Origin: Trebouxia sp. TZW2008 | Taxonomy: Eukaryota; Chlorophyta; Trebouxiophyceae; Trebouxiales; Trebouxiaceae | Length of the DNA stretch: 64,000 bases | Direction: 5' to 3' | Assembly: GCA_002118135.1 (NCBI GenBank) | Contig: BDIU01000253.1 | Span: 279,941 to 343,940, forward strand | Shown: positions 35,016-47,242 of the stretch, piece by piece | How the letters are laid out: the number at the start of each line of letters is the position of its first letter | Position numbering within the stretch: the stretch's first letter is position 1 | Program-made: the position numbers and the translations under genes | The notes under the pieces: generated by a model | Databases searched by the model: none | Told to the model about the DNA's origin: nothing | What the model saw: the letters and a program-made list of their open reading frames with translations, nothing else

Positions 35016-37043
35016 TTATACGAAATATGTGGAAAAGAATCGCCATTCATCTGTTTTGCTCCCTCCCCGGACAAAGCACACACTAAGAGACGGCCACTTG
35101 CTGCGTAAGCAGCCCTTCATAGAATTTTGAACCTCTACTGAGTTGTTGCACCTGTGAATCATGTTGTCGCACAAATCAATGTGTCTCAACATTGGCCAGT
35201 GTGCATGCACTAGCTGCTGCACATCAGCCTGTTGCAGTAGATTCCGGTGAAGGTCAATGACCTCAAGCGACGGCCAGTTCCCTTGTGACAGCACTAGAGC
35301 ATGCTGATGTTCCAAGAAACTACGGCTCAAATCCAGAAAGCGCAATACCGGCCAGTTGACACTGATCAATATTGAGGGCAGCCCTACAGGCATGTGCAAA
35401 TGTCCAATGTGCAAGCCAGCAAGGTAAAGCTTATGCACAGTAGTACAAGCTAGTATGAACAGCTCTTCTCCTGCCGTCATTTGACCAGACTCAGCAGAGC
35501 GTGATCTAGCAGCTTTCAAACGAGTTGCTGGCCAACGGCCAGCACACAGACTTTGCAAAACGTCGCTGTCTGTCCTCACTAGCAGATCAAGAAAAGTGTT
35601 GGGCGGCCAAGTACTGTGTCCTGGTTTGGCGTCAGTTGGAGCGTTTGCTGTGCACAAGATGAACAATGTGTTCAGCGTATTGCCACATGCTTCCAAACTG
35701 GCTAGAACGTCAGTAGGGACTAACCCACGACGGCCCCTCAAGTCCAAGTGCTTTAGCTGGTGCCATGGCACAAGTTGCCATTGCGCAAATGAAACACCTG
35801 TCGGGGTTGTCAGCTGATTGCCACCCAGCAAAAGCTCTTCCAACGATGTCAACAACACCAACGTTCGCAGTTGGCGTGCTGACAAGTTGTTGTTGCTGAT
35901 GTCAAGTGCTGTGAACTGCAGCAGGGCACCTGCAAACTGCTTGATGGCTCTGACAAAGGCATGTTGATGTTGCAGTGCAGTGATGCTGTAACGTGCAGTT
36001 TCAATGCATCCACTCGTGTTGAGCTTAGTAAGGCTTGTCCAGGGACAGCCCTCTGGGATGGTCAACCTAAAAGTGTGGCGGCTGTGGCTCAAGTCGAGGC
36101 TTCTCAGCGCTGGCCAACGCCCCTTGACGAATTCTGCGAGGCTGGGAGCAAACAGTATGTTATCAAGACTGTCAACTGAGGCCAGGCTGCAGATGCTATG
36201 TGACGCCAGGCAAGCGCATCTTGCAGGTGATCCCAGTCAGCTCCATGCACAAAGCAGTTGCTGATGTTGAGCCCCGTGAGCTGTGTCCACGGTAGTATAC
36301 TGAGCTGACAGGCGTCTTCAGTTGACAGCTAGTTTGACGCTAGGTTCAGGCCTTGCATTGCTGTCCATGGCGCTTTTGCAAGCTCAGCTACAATGCCGAA
36401 GCCAGGGTTTGCAGACCCAGTTGGGCTCCAAAGAGCTGCGTTGAGATCCAAAGCTTGCAATCTTGGCCATTGCCCCTTGGCAAGTTCTGCTACAGCTGGA
36501 GCAGACAGTCTGTTCCTGCTGACGTTCAAGGTCACCAGCTGGGGCAGATAACCAGATGCAAGGTAGCAGCATGCCTCAGTGACTTCTGCGGCAGAAGCCT
36601 GATTGCTTCCAAAGGTGGTTGTTAGGTCCAGAGATGTGAGCTGTTGCCAGTTCACATGAGCAAGGTGTTGAATAGCTGCTGGCGGCAGGGGACTGTTGTG
36701 CCAGTTAAGCTTTAGGAGAGCTGGCAACTGTGCTGAAGCAAGAAGCGTGATATGCTCAAGTTTGGCTCGTCCATTGCTTAGGATGAGAGTCCTCAGTTCT
36801 GGCCAAGTGTGGCTGACAAGTATAGATATGTCGCCGCTGCGCCTGATCTTCACTGTAGAGGCGTAATTGTGCACAGTCAGTCGCAGCTGCTTGCAGGTGG
36901 CTGCCACAGAAGCCAGATTCTGTGAGCTCAGAGCCTCAAGCATCGCCAGTGAGGCTTCGGACTCGAACAGGAGCATCCAGTTAGACGTTTGAGCTTCTGA
37001 CCTACTTAGATCCAGCTGCCTGAGTTCTGCAGGCTGTGACGTC
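35016..37043 (-). pseudogene. F-box/LRR protein gene with premature stop and frameshift
   Basis: The frame opens after an acceptor at 37043. It has an F-box-like helix (LAMLEALSSQNLASVAATCK) and then many leucine-rich repeats of the form WPxLxxLDLxxN (GQWPRLQALDLN, ANWPV-type, GNWPSLEVIDLHRN, AHWPMLRHIDLCDN). An in-frame TAG at 36329-36331 interrupts it right after LNLASN, and the same frame goes on with further LRR sequence (STEDACQLSILPWTQLTGLN). About 150 bases later (near 36165-36190) a frame change is needed to reach the second long LRR block, 36092 to 35016, ending FFSTYFV. Upstream exons were not resolved. I read it as a decaying member of a family of E3-ligase substrate adaptors; two assembly errors are the alternative. 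Confidence 0.7.
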
Positions 37044-37333
37044 CTGCAAGCCAAAGGTACAAGGACGCATCGGGAATTTTTTGCAGGCCAGTGGTCTGTG
37101 CGATGACGGAGGAAAAAAGTACCATGGCATCATACCTGATACTTGGCGGCACAGACTGATCTCAGTAATCACGGGTGGCAGCCTTAGGCGGGACGTTGCC
37201 TGCAGATCACATTTCGCCGCCGGCCTGTGGCGCAGGGCCGACGTGTGGTACTTTGCAGTCTTGCATGCCATTTGTCGTACCTTGTGGCTAGCAGGAGTAG
37301 CAGGATCAGCAAGCACTGCTGCTGGTTAAGCGC

Positions 37334-37462
37334 ATGGCTCCGGCTCGGCCGAATCGGCGATTGATTGTATCACGGTCCCTCCTGTACAGGCTTGAGACCT
37401 TGCTTGTGAATCCTGCCAGCCAGACACGCCAGTTCCTGAGCGCTCAGGCAATTGAGCTCTGA
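37334..37462 (+). CDS. Possible small protein, 42 residues
   Basis: An ATG frame reading MAPARPNRRLIVSRSLLYRL to a TGA at 37460. It is basic, with an Arg-rich start like a mitochondrial presequence, and sits upstream of the LRR gene on the other strand. It could equally be the first exon of an unresolved gene or chance. I do not recognise it. Confidence 0.25.
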   Translation: MAPARPNRRLIVSRSLLYRLETLLVNPASQTRQFLSAQAIEL

Positions 37463-38215
37463 TCCTGCTGTGGTCAATAGGCCATCAGATGCCTGACGAT
37501 TCGTCAGTGACGAGGAAGAACTTCAAGCAAATACTTTTGTCAGTCATCATCTTTTGCTGTTTGGCAGCATCAAAATACATACTTACACTGTTCACCAAGC
37601 CTGCTCATGTCATGCTGTTGCTTGTACCAATAGAAACAGAGTTCATTTGTCTTTTCATAGCACCTTGCTGCATCCTGAAGCCAGCCAACCAGCACTGGCA
37701 ATGTTGCTGCTAAGCTAACAGGTGCCAATGATATGCAGTACAAGTCATTGTTAAAGGTGCAACAAGCATCGGCAACAGAGCGCAATGGCAGCCTCTTCCA
37801 CAACTGCAGTCACGAATAGCTCATTGACAGGCTGCTTTTGACTTCAGGCAGCTGTGATCCAGTAAACATACCAGCATATTGCTTTGATTTGCAAACTGTC
37901 AGACAATGTTGCTGTTTAGGGAATCCGTCAAGACAATGGAGCAAACAACACAGAACGTTGACAATCTGTAAAAGGAGTCTGTGTCTACATTGCAAATATG
38001 TACAGCTGAACAGCCCTCATACAATGATTTCTTTCAACACAAAACAGGGACGTCACAATCTACAATTTGTGACCAGACTGACTTCAACCAGGTGTACACA
38101 GCAAATCAACGATACTGCACAGGATGTTGCACAAATCCTTTGCTGATACTGTACACATGGCGCAATATGGGCACCCAAAAATCACAAGGCTGAAATCTGC
38201 CTTTACGCAGCGCAA
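37463..38215. other. Region without supported gene
   Basis: About 750 bp. No gene or repeat could be supported. Confidence 0.4.
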
Positions 38216-41200
38216 TCAACAGCAAAAAGCCTTAAAGGCTGTCGGCCTTCTCCTACACTTCCTGCTGCACACAAGCCACAATGTCATCCCTTCTGCTTTG
38301 CTGGAGCCTGATAAAGATATAGCAGCCCTCTTTAGCTTGCTGCTGATGGTTCTGCTGTTGGGGGTGTTTCTCGCCAACCCAATCTGCCTGCTGCTACCAT
38401 TCTCACCGACTGCAGCAACTTGCTGCAGAGCCTGCCTCTTTGGCATGACCTTGGCAGCTGAGCTCAGTGTGTGCCTGCCTGACGACTGAGGCTCAGAAGG
38501 CACTTTTGGACCCAGGCGCTTCAGCAGGCTAGGACTCAGGCTGCTAGAAATCCCATCACGAGTCTTGGGTGCTGCAGCTGTAGAGCTAGGATGCTTTTGG
38601 CACGCTGACTCAGGCATTGTTGGCAGTTTAGGTCCCAGGCGATTCAGTAAGCTAGGACTCAAGCTGCTCAGCACTTCAGCAGGGGCCGCGGGGCTGGCAG
38701 CCACAGGGCTTGCAGCCTTGTTGCGCACTGAGTGAAGCACAGGCAACGCTCCTGGGGCCAGGCGCTTCTGTATGCCTGGACCCAGGCTGCTAAAAACCTC
38801 AGCAGGACTCACAGGTGCTGCTGTTACAGGGCTTGCACCCTTGATGCACCCTGCCTCAGGCGCTGATGGCCTCTTTGGACCAAGGCGCTTTAGCAGGCTA
38901 GGGTTCAGGCTGCTGAACACACCAGAAGGAGTTGAGGGTGCCGCATCAGCAGGGCTTGAACCTGTGTTGCCCTCTGACAGAGGTCTTGAAGGCACCCTCT
39001 GCCCGGCACATTTGTGCATGCCGGGACTCAGGCCGCTAGACACCCCAGCAGGACTTGTGGGTGCTGTAGCCTCAGGACTTACACCCTTGTAGTGCTGTGA
39101 CTGAGCCCCTGATGAGACCATATTCTCAAGACGCTTAAGCAAATCGGGGCTCAAAGTGCTGAAGGCCTGGTCAGTGCTAACAGCTGGTGTGGCATCAGCA
39201 TTCAGGCAGAGCTGCTGTTGCTGCTGCTGCTGCTGAAGCTCGAGAGGTTGTCTCTGTCTTGAGCACATTGCCTGTGTGTGCTGCTGGCTGTCTATGCTGT
39301 CAAACACTCGCCCAGCTGATGTCTGCCTACGCAAGCGGCTTTCTGGTTGCAAGCCACTAAGCACACTGTTGGGGCTATCAGGTGCAGTCAGGGGAGCTGA
39401 CAGCTTGGCTTTGCTGTCTGTCTGAGTCTCTGAGGCCTGCCTGTATTCCTGAGAGTTGATTGTGCATTGCCTAAGGTAGCCGAGGAACTCTTTGGGGGTG
39501 TCACAGACTGGGATGGAATCTTCCCATGACCCCAATTGGCACTGCTGAAGGTGATGCAGAAACTCCTCAGCAGTGTCACACAGTGGGATGGACTCAACAG
39601 TCCGTATACTGTTGGGCATGGGGTCAGCTGCAGTTTTCTGCCCAACTCTGCCTGCCATCTTTGGGCCCAAGTCATCACAGGCCTCATTGGAGCAGCTAGA
39701 TGCAGCAGCATTTCTGGGATTGCGTGGGCTCAAAACCTCAGGGTCTGTGACATACAGAGCGTTTGGTGCCCTTGGTGTCAAGACCTCTGAACCTGCATAA
39801 CAGCATGATCAACTGTCAAAATCTAGCACCTGTATGAAAAGCAGGAGCGATGGGGTTCATCATATGCATTTTTGTGCCCTTTACTGAACTGACCGTTGCT
39901 GCAACTTGCATTCTGGTCGGCTTGTGGAACAGGTGACTTTGTAGAAGCTAATGCATGTAGCTTTATGCACTGGAGACTCGCAAAAGCAGTATCGTCAAAC
40001 AACAGACAATTGCAACTCATTCTGTGCAAGTGCTTTATGACAGCCAACATGACACTTTCTGTACACAGTTTTGGCTCACCTAATGAGAGCTCAAGAGCCA
40101 CTGTCTTGATGGCATTGCCTTCTTGAGCCAATGCATCTGCTGCCTTCCTCACATAGCCTCTTTTGCTCTGCACAGGAACGTATGTCTAGTTAAAACACAG
40201 CATCACAGTGTATCAGTGTAGAACCCCATATAGCCTGCTTTCCCCTGCACCCGAACCGCCACCTGGGTCGTCACACAGCATATACAGTGTGTAAGCCTGC
40301 TGAAAACCCATATAGTCTGTTTTGTGCTGCACATAAGTGTAATTTGAGTCAAGACGCAGCATATCAAATGCAGAAACAGCCTGTTGAAGATCCATATATA
40401 TTGCTTTGCACACAAATATACTACGGGTTAAGACACAGCATATACAGTACACAGTCAGCCTGGTAACAACCCAACATAGTCTGAGTTGCTCTGCACACAA
40501 GTGCAATCGGGTTTAAGACACATCATACACAGCAAATGGACATTGAATTATATCATACACAGTGCTGTTTGCAGTGAACAGCATAGACAGCAGTGGACAG
40601 ACTCCTGAAAATGTATAATGAAATAATCCATTCGATCGTCAGTGTGTTGACACGCCTGAAATTTGACTACACTGTTCAGTGCGCAGGATGCATATAGATT
40701 CACACGGTACACAGTTGCATGCCTCATACAAGGAAAGCATCAGCTTTGATGATGAGATCAGTACATGTGAGCCATGCATCATCAACATCTTACAAATGAA
40801 CGTGCATCATACTCCAGTCTGTACCTGTCGGAGCCTGGTAGGGTCAATCTAAAGATGCCGCAACGAAGTGGCCATCATGACAGATGACAGGTTTGTCTCT
40901 GCATCAACATATGCCTGCGGAACTCATACTATCTGACGCTGCCATGTACCTGTCGCAGCCCTGTTGTTCGTGACAGCAATCCTGCTCCTGTGCTGTGCCT
41001 GCCTGGGCCTGGTTCCTCACGGTCCACAGCAGCAGTACACCTGGCAAAATGCTGTTGATGCATGCCTTCTTTGACAATCCCTAGCACAGTGTTTGACGAG
41101 GTCCTTGGGTAGCATGCGGCCTCGCGCAACAGCTGCAGAGCAAAATTAAAAGTCAATACTGAGCAGGGAGGAAAACCAGCAAAAGAGAAGAAGAGAAAGT

Positions 41201-43876
41201 GTTGGCTGTCAGGCGCCATACTTGAAGGCTCTGCAAGCCAAAGCAGCTTGTAGCTGAAATCACTGTTCTGTGCAATACAAGTTGAATTTGCGCTTAACAG
41301 GCATTACCATGCATATGCAATGGATTTTGAGCTGCTGTGTCATATAGGCAGAAATGAGTGATAGCAGGCAGCACAGAGCAGTAGCAAGTGCATTGGATTT
41401 GTGAAGGCCAAAGTTTACTGTCAAAGACGCATGAAGTAGAGAGGCAAAAGACTTCCCTTACCTGTAGAGTGAGGCTGACATGAGGCTTGTTTAGGTCCAC
41501 TCTATCTGCTGCTGGAGCCTGAGTGGTCCTGGGCTCTGCAGACAGCTGCTTGTGCCTTGGCAGCGCCGGCCCCCACTGGCTGTGCCTTCTGCCTGATAAA
41601 GTAGCATTTGGACTGCGCAGTTCTGCATCGTCGTCTGGGTCAAAGCTACTATCAACTTCTTGCTTGTTAGAAACGAAAAAGTTCAGTGATCTGGCTGGAA
41701 AAGTAGCAGGCACGCGATTGCGCATAGTGTCTGAGTGGGAAAACACCATGTAGCAACTGTCTGTGCCTGAGCAGAAGAGAGCAGGTGCAGCTTTGGGGGC
41801 GGCCTGTGCTTGGAATGAGCTGGACTGCCTCTTGGAAGCTATGGTCAGGTTTGCTGCTGAGGGTTTTGCTGTGTAGATGCTGCCTGTGCTGAAGCTGAAC
41901 TGGCTAGATGCAGGCCAGGCGATGGCTGCTGGAGACTGTACAGTCAATACTATCACCCTCAAGCCTGAAGACCTCAGATGCTGCCTAAGCGAAGCCACTT
42001 CAACACAGTCAAAGATCAACTTTGAGAAAGAGTGAGCTGCCTGGAAGCTGGTCTGAGGTGCAGCTCTGGTAACAACCTTGACAGTCAAGATGGATGCTGA
42101 CTCCACTCTAGTAAGGCTTGATGAGCTGCGGCCAAAGGTATACCTGGGCATGATGAATTCTCTAAATGCAGCAGTGAAATGAAGCTGGGCGTTTGCTGAC
42201 CCGCTTGCTGCAAAGGCAGCCTGAGCACTGACAAAGGGCAGTCTTGCTGAGAGGAGAGGCCAGTCAAGTGGTGCTTGCAGTATGTGTCTCTTGCTACTGA
42301 GGTTGCCAATGTCGCGGTTGGCAAGGAGCCCAAGGGTGGCAACATCATCTGCTCTGACCACAGCAAGATCGGGGAAATCAACTGCTGGCGCACGGCAGAA
42401 AGGGACAGAAGCCAACTGCCCATCAGCAAGAAGTGTATGAGAGAAAGACTTAGCCGCAAGGCATGCTGACTTTGACTGCAGCATAGGAGGCTGAGGGCTG
42501 GCGCTCTCAGTTGCTGCACACCAAATGCTGTCCAAATCAGCTGATGCCCAACTGTCATACATAGGGTTGCAGTGTACCCTGACAATGCTGCTGCCCACAG
42601 GGAGGTCCTTGGCACTAATGGTAGAGTAGATGTTAGTTGGCGCTGCTGCTGAGTCGTTGGGGACCATCTGCAGCTCAATGCTTGCAGGCTCCTGATTGCC
42701 AATTGCTTGAAGATGATGAGCGCTGCAAGCATACCATATCAGATTGACCCGCTGTTCATGCACACATGCTGTCAAGCATGTATGTGCGTGATCAGATGGG
42801 CACCACAAGCATTGGTCAACACCGAACATTGCTACGGAGTGAGGCTTTTCTTATCTAGTTCATGTGGGGTTGATGCGCTGATGCTTGCGCAAGATCAGGG
42901 AAAAGCCACACATCAGCGCTTTGCATGATGCGCTAAATGACTGCGGAGGATACACGATTCACCATTGATCTGAAATTGATTTGGACAGCCAGACAATGTA
43001 CACAGCCTTCTGCATGCCATTCGTATGTGAGATCATGCACTGGCAGACTTCATTTGCTGCATTGCACCAGACTAAGCCAATTTGGCATTGCTGGCATAAT
43101 ATACATTCAATGCCAGTTTTATAGATTTGTCTGCACAAACGATGCACTGCTTAGCGCATGGCGCAGGTCAAAGTTCACACCAAGCTTTTGCCAAATGACA
43201 CACACCTGCTGATGTTTGTTGGAGCGCCTGCACCAGCCAGACTTGGGCAGTAACGGTGCAAGATGTCCAGAAGGAAGGTCTTGCAGGACTCAGGCACCAA
43301 GGCCCAGCCCCAGACGCACAACTGCTGCAGCCACTTTGTCCCATCAAACCCAACAGGCATCATGCCATTCGCAAGCTGCAGACAGCAACAGCATGATTTC
43401 CATCCTTTGCGAGAGGCTGTGAGCAAAAACAAGTCATGCTGTGTAATGCTGTCATTATTTGCACCACACAGTGAGGCTCAGCTAGTGCGCTGCACCTGTA
43501 TATGCTGTGGGCAAGTGCTGCAGAGGACCATGCCATGTCTACAATCTTGTTGTACGCAAGCGCACACATTTCTCACGCAAGTGCACAAGTAGAGTTTCTC
43601 AATGCGCACCTTCTGTACAATTGTCTGCTGGGTGCATGGGTCAGGGAATGCAGCGAGGTCCCTAAGGCAAGTCTGGCTGAGCAAAAGCCTCAAAACAGCG
43701 CCAATGAGGTATCTCACGAGATTGACAGCAGTCTGAAGATGCCTGACACTGCAGTCAAAGGTCTGCAATCCTGCAAGGGCATAGCAAACAGTATGTCACC
43801 ATTTGAAACCTATTAAAAAGCTGTCAGGACCACTGTTCAGGACACCAGGTGATTTGAATGCGGGCGCCTTGAGCAT
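38216..43876 (-). CDS. Unrecognised 1156-residue protein with C-terminal repeats
   Basis: Seven exons, in gene order: 43846..43876, 43610..43770, 43206..43375, 41462..42722, 40950..41132, 40080..40167, 38216..39792. All phases agree. It starts MLKAPAFKSPG. Residues about 12-120 are a Cys/Leu-rich, helical region (RYLIGAVLRLLLSQTC, KWLQQLCVWGWALVPESC). The large fourth exon is Ser/Ala/Val-rich with no recognised domain. The last exon has two copies of SIPxCDTxxEFLxxLxQC, then six copies of a unit of about 45 residues with the core SSLSPSLLKRLGPK, separated by Pro/Ser/Ala-rich spacers, and a short polyglutamine tract. The repeat cores look like short interaction helices on a disordered tail. 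I cannot name a family. Exon 6 has a tandem series of upstream echoes. Confidence 0.75.
40200..40565 (-). repeat. Four to five tandem echoes of the 40167 exon acceptor edge
   Basis: Units of about 80-90 bp that on the minus strand read variants of the true exon start QSKRGYVRKA: QGKAGYMGF, QHKTDYMGFQQ, CKAIYMDLQQ, and one reading EQLRLCWVV. Each has a pyrimidine-poor but AG-ending lead. They lie immediately upstream of exon 6. Confidence 0.75.
40820..40852 (-). repeat. Echo of the 40950 exon donor edge
   Basis: The minus strand shows aggctccgacaggtacag, against gggctgcgacaggtacat at the real donor (40948). It lies about 110 bp downstream of the real site. Confidence 0.55.
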
Positions 43877-44816
43877 GACAAAAGAGCATAGTGCTGTCAA
43901 GTTTGTGGAACGGGATCAGCCTTGCCTGTTGGGTGGGCTGCCTGTATGCGCCTGCTCTTTGCCAGCAAAAGCAGATAATGTCAGCATTTTGCCACAGCCC
44001 TCTTAGCCAGTCAGCTGAGCTCATTCCCATCAATGAGGCGAATGCAATTTGCAATCTAGGGCTCGCTGCCTTGACGCAATCGAAGGCGTACAGCAAGCCC
44101 GAAGCGATTGCAACGACGCAACAGCTGCACAGTCTCAAGAAGATGACTAGCCACCAGTTTAACCAGGACAGCACACCCCTTGCAGCCTTAGGTAGTAAGA
44201 TCTGTGCTTGCAGTAGCACTGTCAAGTTGGTGAGCGAAAAAGACTTCAGAATAGCGGCTTTGATTCCCGTCAACACCGCTGTTAGCTGCATCAAGCTGTC
44301 AAAGTAGCTGCTAACAGTGCAGAGTCCGAGATTGCTTGTGGTCCACCGCCAAAAGGTGAAACGTGCTTGCGTGATGGTGCATGTTGCGACCAACAAATGA
44401 CTGGAGATTGTTTTGCCAGTCGAATAAGTCTTGCACAGCAAGCTTCCCACTTCTTTGGCACACCAAGTCATCAGATTCCGTGGAAGGCACAGCAAGTACA
44501 GGCATAAGTGCAGAAGCTGCAAGATGAAAGGCATAGTGACACAGGAGCTGCAGCGCGGCAAGCAAGCGGCAACAGCTTGGGACTGAATCGGCCTGAGGTC
44601 ACAGTCTAAACAACAACAGGACCCAGAGCAAAACATGCGTTGAACCGTAATCTGAACTTTGGGTTCGGAGCCCGTTTGAGAATGTCGGTGACACCACTCA
44701 CAAGCGCACAGAGTATAGAAGTTGAAGTTGCTGCTGCTGGCGCTGCTGCATTTGTGCCCAAAGCTGTCGCTGCCAGGCAACTTGCGCAGTAACTTAGCTA
44801 GCAGTGTTTGCAGCAC
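43824..44816 (-). CDS. Unusually long open frame, status unclear
   Basis: A 330-codon frame with no ATG at its left limit (internal ATG codons exist, for example before PFILQLLHLCLYLL). It contains hydrophobic stretches (NWWLVIFLRLCSCCVVAIAS) that could span a membrane. It overlaps the first exon of the 1156-residue gene in another frame, and a second minus frame (44311-44565) is also open. It could be a small membrane-protein gene or simply low-stop composition in the promoter of the downstream gene. Confidence 0.25.
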   Translation of the reverse strand: MLQTLLAKLLRKLPGSDSFGHKCSSASSSNFNFYTLCACEWCHRHSQTGSEPKVQITVQRMFCSGSCCCLDCDLRPIQSQAVAACLPRCSSCVTMPFILQLLHLCLYLLCLPRNLMTWCAKEVGSLLCKTYSTGKTISSHLLVATCTITQARFTFWRWTTSNLGLCTVSSYFDSLMQLTAVLTGIKAAILKSFSLTNLTVLLQAQILLPKAARGVLSWLNWWLVIFLRLCSCCVVAIASGLLYAFDCVKAASPRLQIAFASLMGMSSADWLRGLWQNADIICFCWQRAGAYRQPTQQARLIPFHKLDSTMLFCHAQGARIQITWCPEQWS

Positions 44817-45208
44817 CAGGTCCTAACTTGTAATTGGCAGCGACGTCATCTTCGCCCTAATGAAACTTGTGCTGCCATGCTGCACGGAAGGACTGCCAAC
44901 AAGATGTGCCCTCAGAAAGCTCATTGATGTCCTTCACCTGCTTTCATGACATTGTGTCTGTTCTGAGTCTGAGCCTGAAGCTCTGAGGCTTACACAGCCT
45001 ACTAGTAGGTGGCATGAGAACATGCATGTTTGCATCCTGAAGCCCATGTACCGCGCAGCACGTAAAAGTAACGACCAAACAATCAAGCCATGACGTAAAA
45101 CACGCCCAGCCCAACTGGAGAATGACCCTCCTACTAATCACTGGTTGCTGCAACCCTTCATTTGCCTGTTGACAAATTGACAAAAAATGCAGCGAGTCAA
45201 GAGTGACA
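44817..45208. other. Region downstream of eIF2B-delta without supported gene
   Basis: About 390 bp, presumably 3' untranslated and spacer sequence of eIF2B-delta. Confidence 0.4.
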
Positions 45209-47205
45209 CTAGATGGTTGGTTCCTGCCTGTACTCCCTCAGTATGACTGGCACACTGGTAGGTGGGATAGCGCCAAATTCAGTGACGACAAGAGTGATGT
45301 AGTCTTGAGGCATGGCATCGTATGTCAAGTTCAGAAGGCCTGCACAAAACAACAAGAAGCAAGTTAGGCAGAAGTTTGCATGGCAAGAACACCACACCCA
45401 GAAGGCAACTGTCACAAGGCCTGGTAAGGCAACCAGGTATGTCATCAGCATCACATGAGGCAGCTGACTCCTCATGCAAGGCAGCGACGTTGTCAAGGAA
45501 GCTGCATTGTACGCAAAAGGTGCAGCCAACTGTGTGATCCTCAAAGAGGGTCTGCGAAATTCACCTAGTCTTGGCTGCTCTTCCCAATCTTGCAGGGCAG
45601 TGATGTCTGGTCTGCGCGCAACCTTAGTCAGCGCTGACGGGTCTCCAAGCTCATTTGATGTGATGCTGTCAAGCTGAACCTTCTCATGGAACTTGAAAGT
45701 TTCACAGCAGATGATGACTGGCTTGCTGCTGGCAGAAGCCATCATGGCAACAGCTGCTGAACCGGCTCTGGACATGACTGTCCCGTTTGACAGCACTGCA
45801 GCCGCTCCTAGGAAGACCTGTACACAAGTCAGAGTACATCAGTTCAGGCATTGCTAAGCATTGTGGGCCCTTGCTGCTGGCAGAAGCCATCATGGCAACT
45901 GCTGCTGAGCCTGCCCTTGACATGACTGTGCCATTTGACAGCACTGCAGCAGCTCCCAGGAAAGCCTGCACGCATTCAGCCATCAGTTCATTGACTGGCT
46001 GACTGGTCACTCAAAAATTGCAGAATGAGTCTTGGTGTGTCACATGGCTGCAAGAGCAAGCACTAATGCAATATTCACGGTGTGACCTCAAAGAACAGGC
46101 GGTTGCCATGCACTTTGCAGGAAGGGCGTGATTGAGAAATCTACCATAAAAGCGCCCACCAAGCAATAAGGTAACTGGTCACTCGGCCACTTCCTGAGGT
46201 AAGCAGACAGTTCTTGTGGATGTGGATCATAATGACTGTACCTTGGTAACTTCTTACATGATGTAGGAAGCAGAGTTGAGCAGCATATGGCTAGAAGCAA
46301 TGCCATGTGACAGTAGGCCCTGCAGCCTGCCCATGCAACGAGGCAGCTTGACAGGTCTTGTTGATGCAGCTGACAGTGACTGTACCTTGGTAACTTCTTG
46401 CATGATGTAGGAGGCCGAGTTGAGCAGCACATAGCTGCAGGCAATGCCGTGTGACAGCAGGCGGCGCAACAGGGCCCGGCCTTCCAGCTGGGGCCGGGAG
46501 TCCATCACAACCACCCTGAACTTCTTGCCCTCCTGCTTGCAAAATCAACAGCAATTGTTAGCAGCCCAGCTGCAGTGCAATTGCAGCAATAAGCTGCAGG
46601 CAGAAAGGCAGCAAGATGTCAACTGTGCAAGCCCATGCAAAACTTGTTGTGCTTTGCATACAGACGCACTGAAAACATGCTTTCTGCTCTGAATGAAGAG
46701 GATGAAGTCAGCTTGGCTTATTGTGCGCTTGGCAATCCTGTGCAAAGACATGAGCAGGCCCAGACATCTGAGCTGGCATCTTGCATGCTGAAGAAGATGA
46801 CTTTACATCGCTACAAAAGCCAACGCAAACACTGCATCCCATGTGTGATGGCTCAGCAGCAACTTGCATTGAGACTGCACCTCACCTTGCTTGCTCTGAG
46901 GAGGATGTTGAAGATGACTGAAGAAAAGCCATACGTCAGTATGACATCATCATTGTAGACCTTGGCCACAGCATTGGTGACCAGAATGCTGTCTGCAAAG
47001 ACAATCTTTTCTTGGATGTATGTGTTGATCTTCTCCACCAGCTCCTCCTTTGCATCTGACTCATGAGCAGCAGGATCTATTTTGCTGATCTGCATCACAA
47101 GGCAGAGCTGAGCTGAAAGCTGTCGTGTGTGTATGAACATGACTCTGCATGCTGGCCAGCGAGCAAGCAAGCAAGCAAGCAAGCCAGCGAGCAAGCAAGC
47201 GAGCG

Positions 47206-47242
<37 letters not shown>

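Noticed and set aside
36329..36331. TAG read as a sense codon in this organism
   Set aside because: Well-supported genes in the window (NOA1, SDA1, eIF2B-delta) end with TAG right after the conserved C-terminus.
40200..40565. Possible CRISPR-like or centromeric tandem array
   Set aside because: Units are degenerate, have no spacers, and align with the start of the adjacent exon, in a eukaryotic intron.
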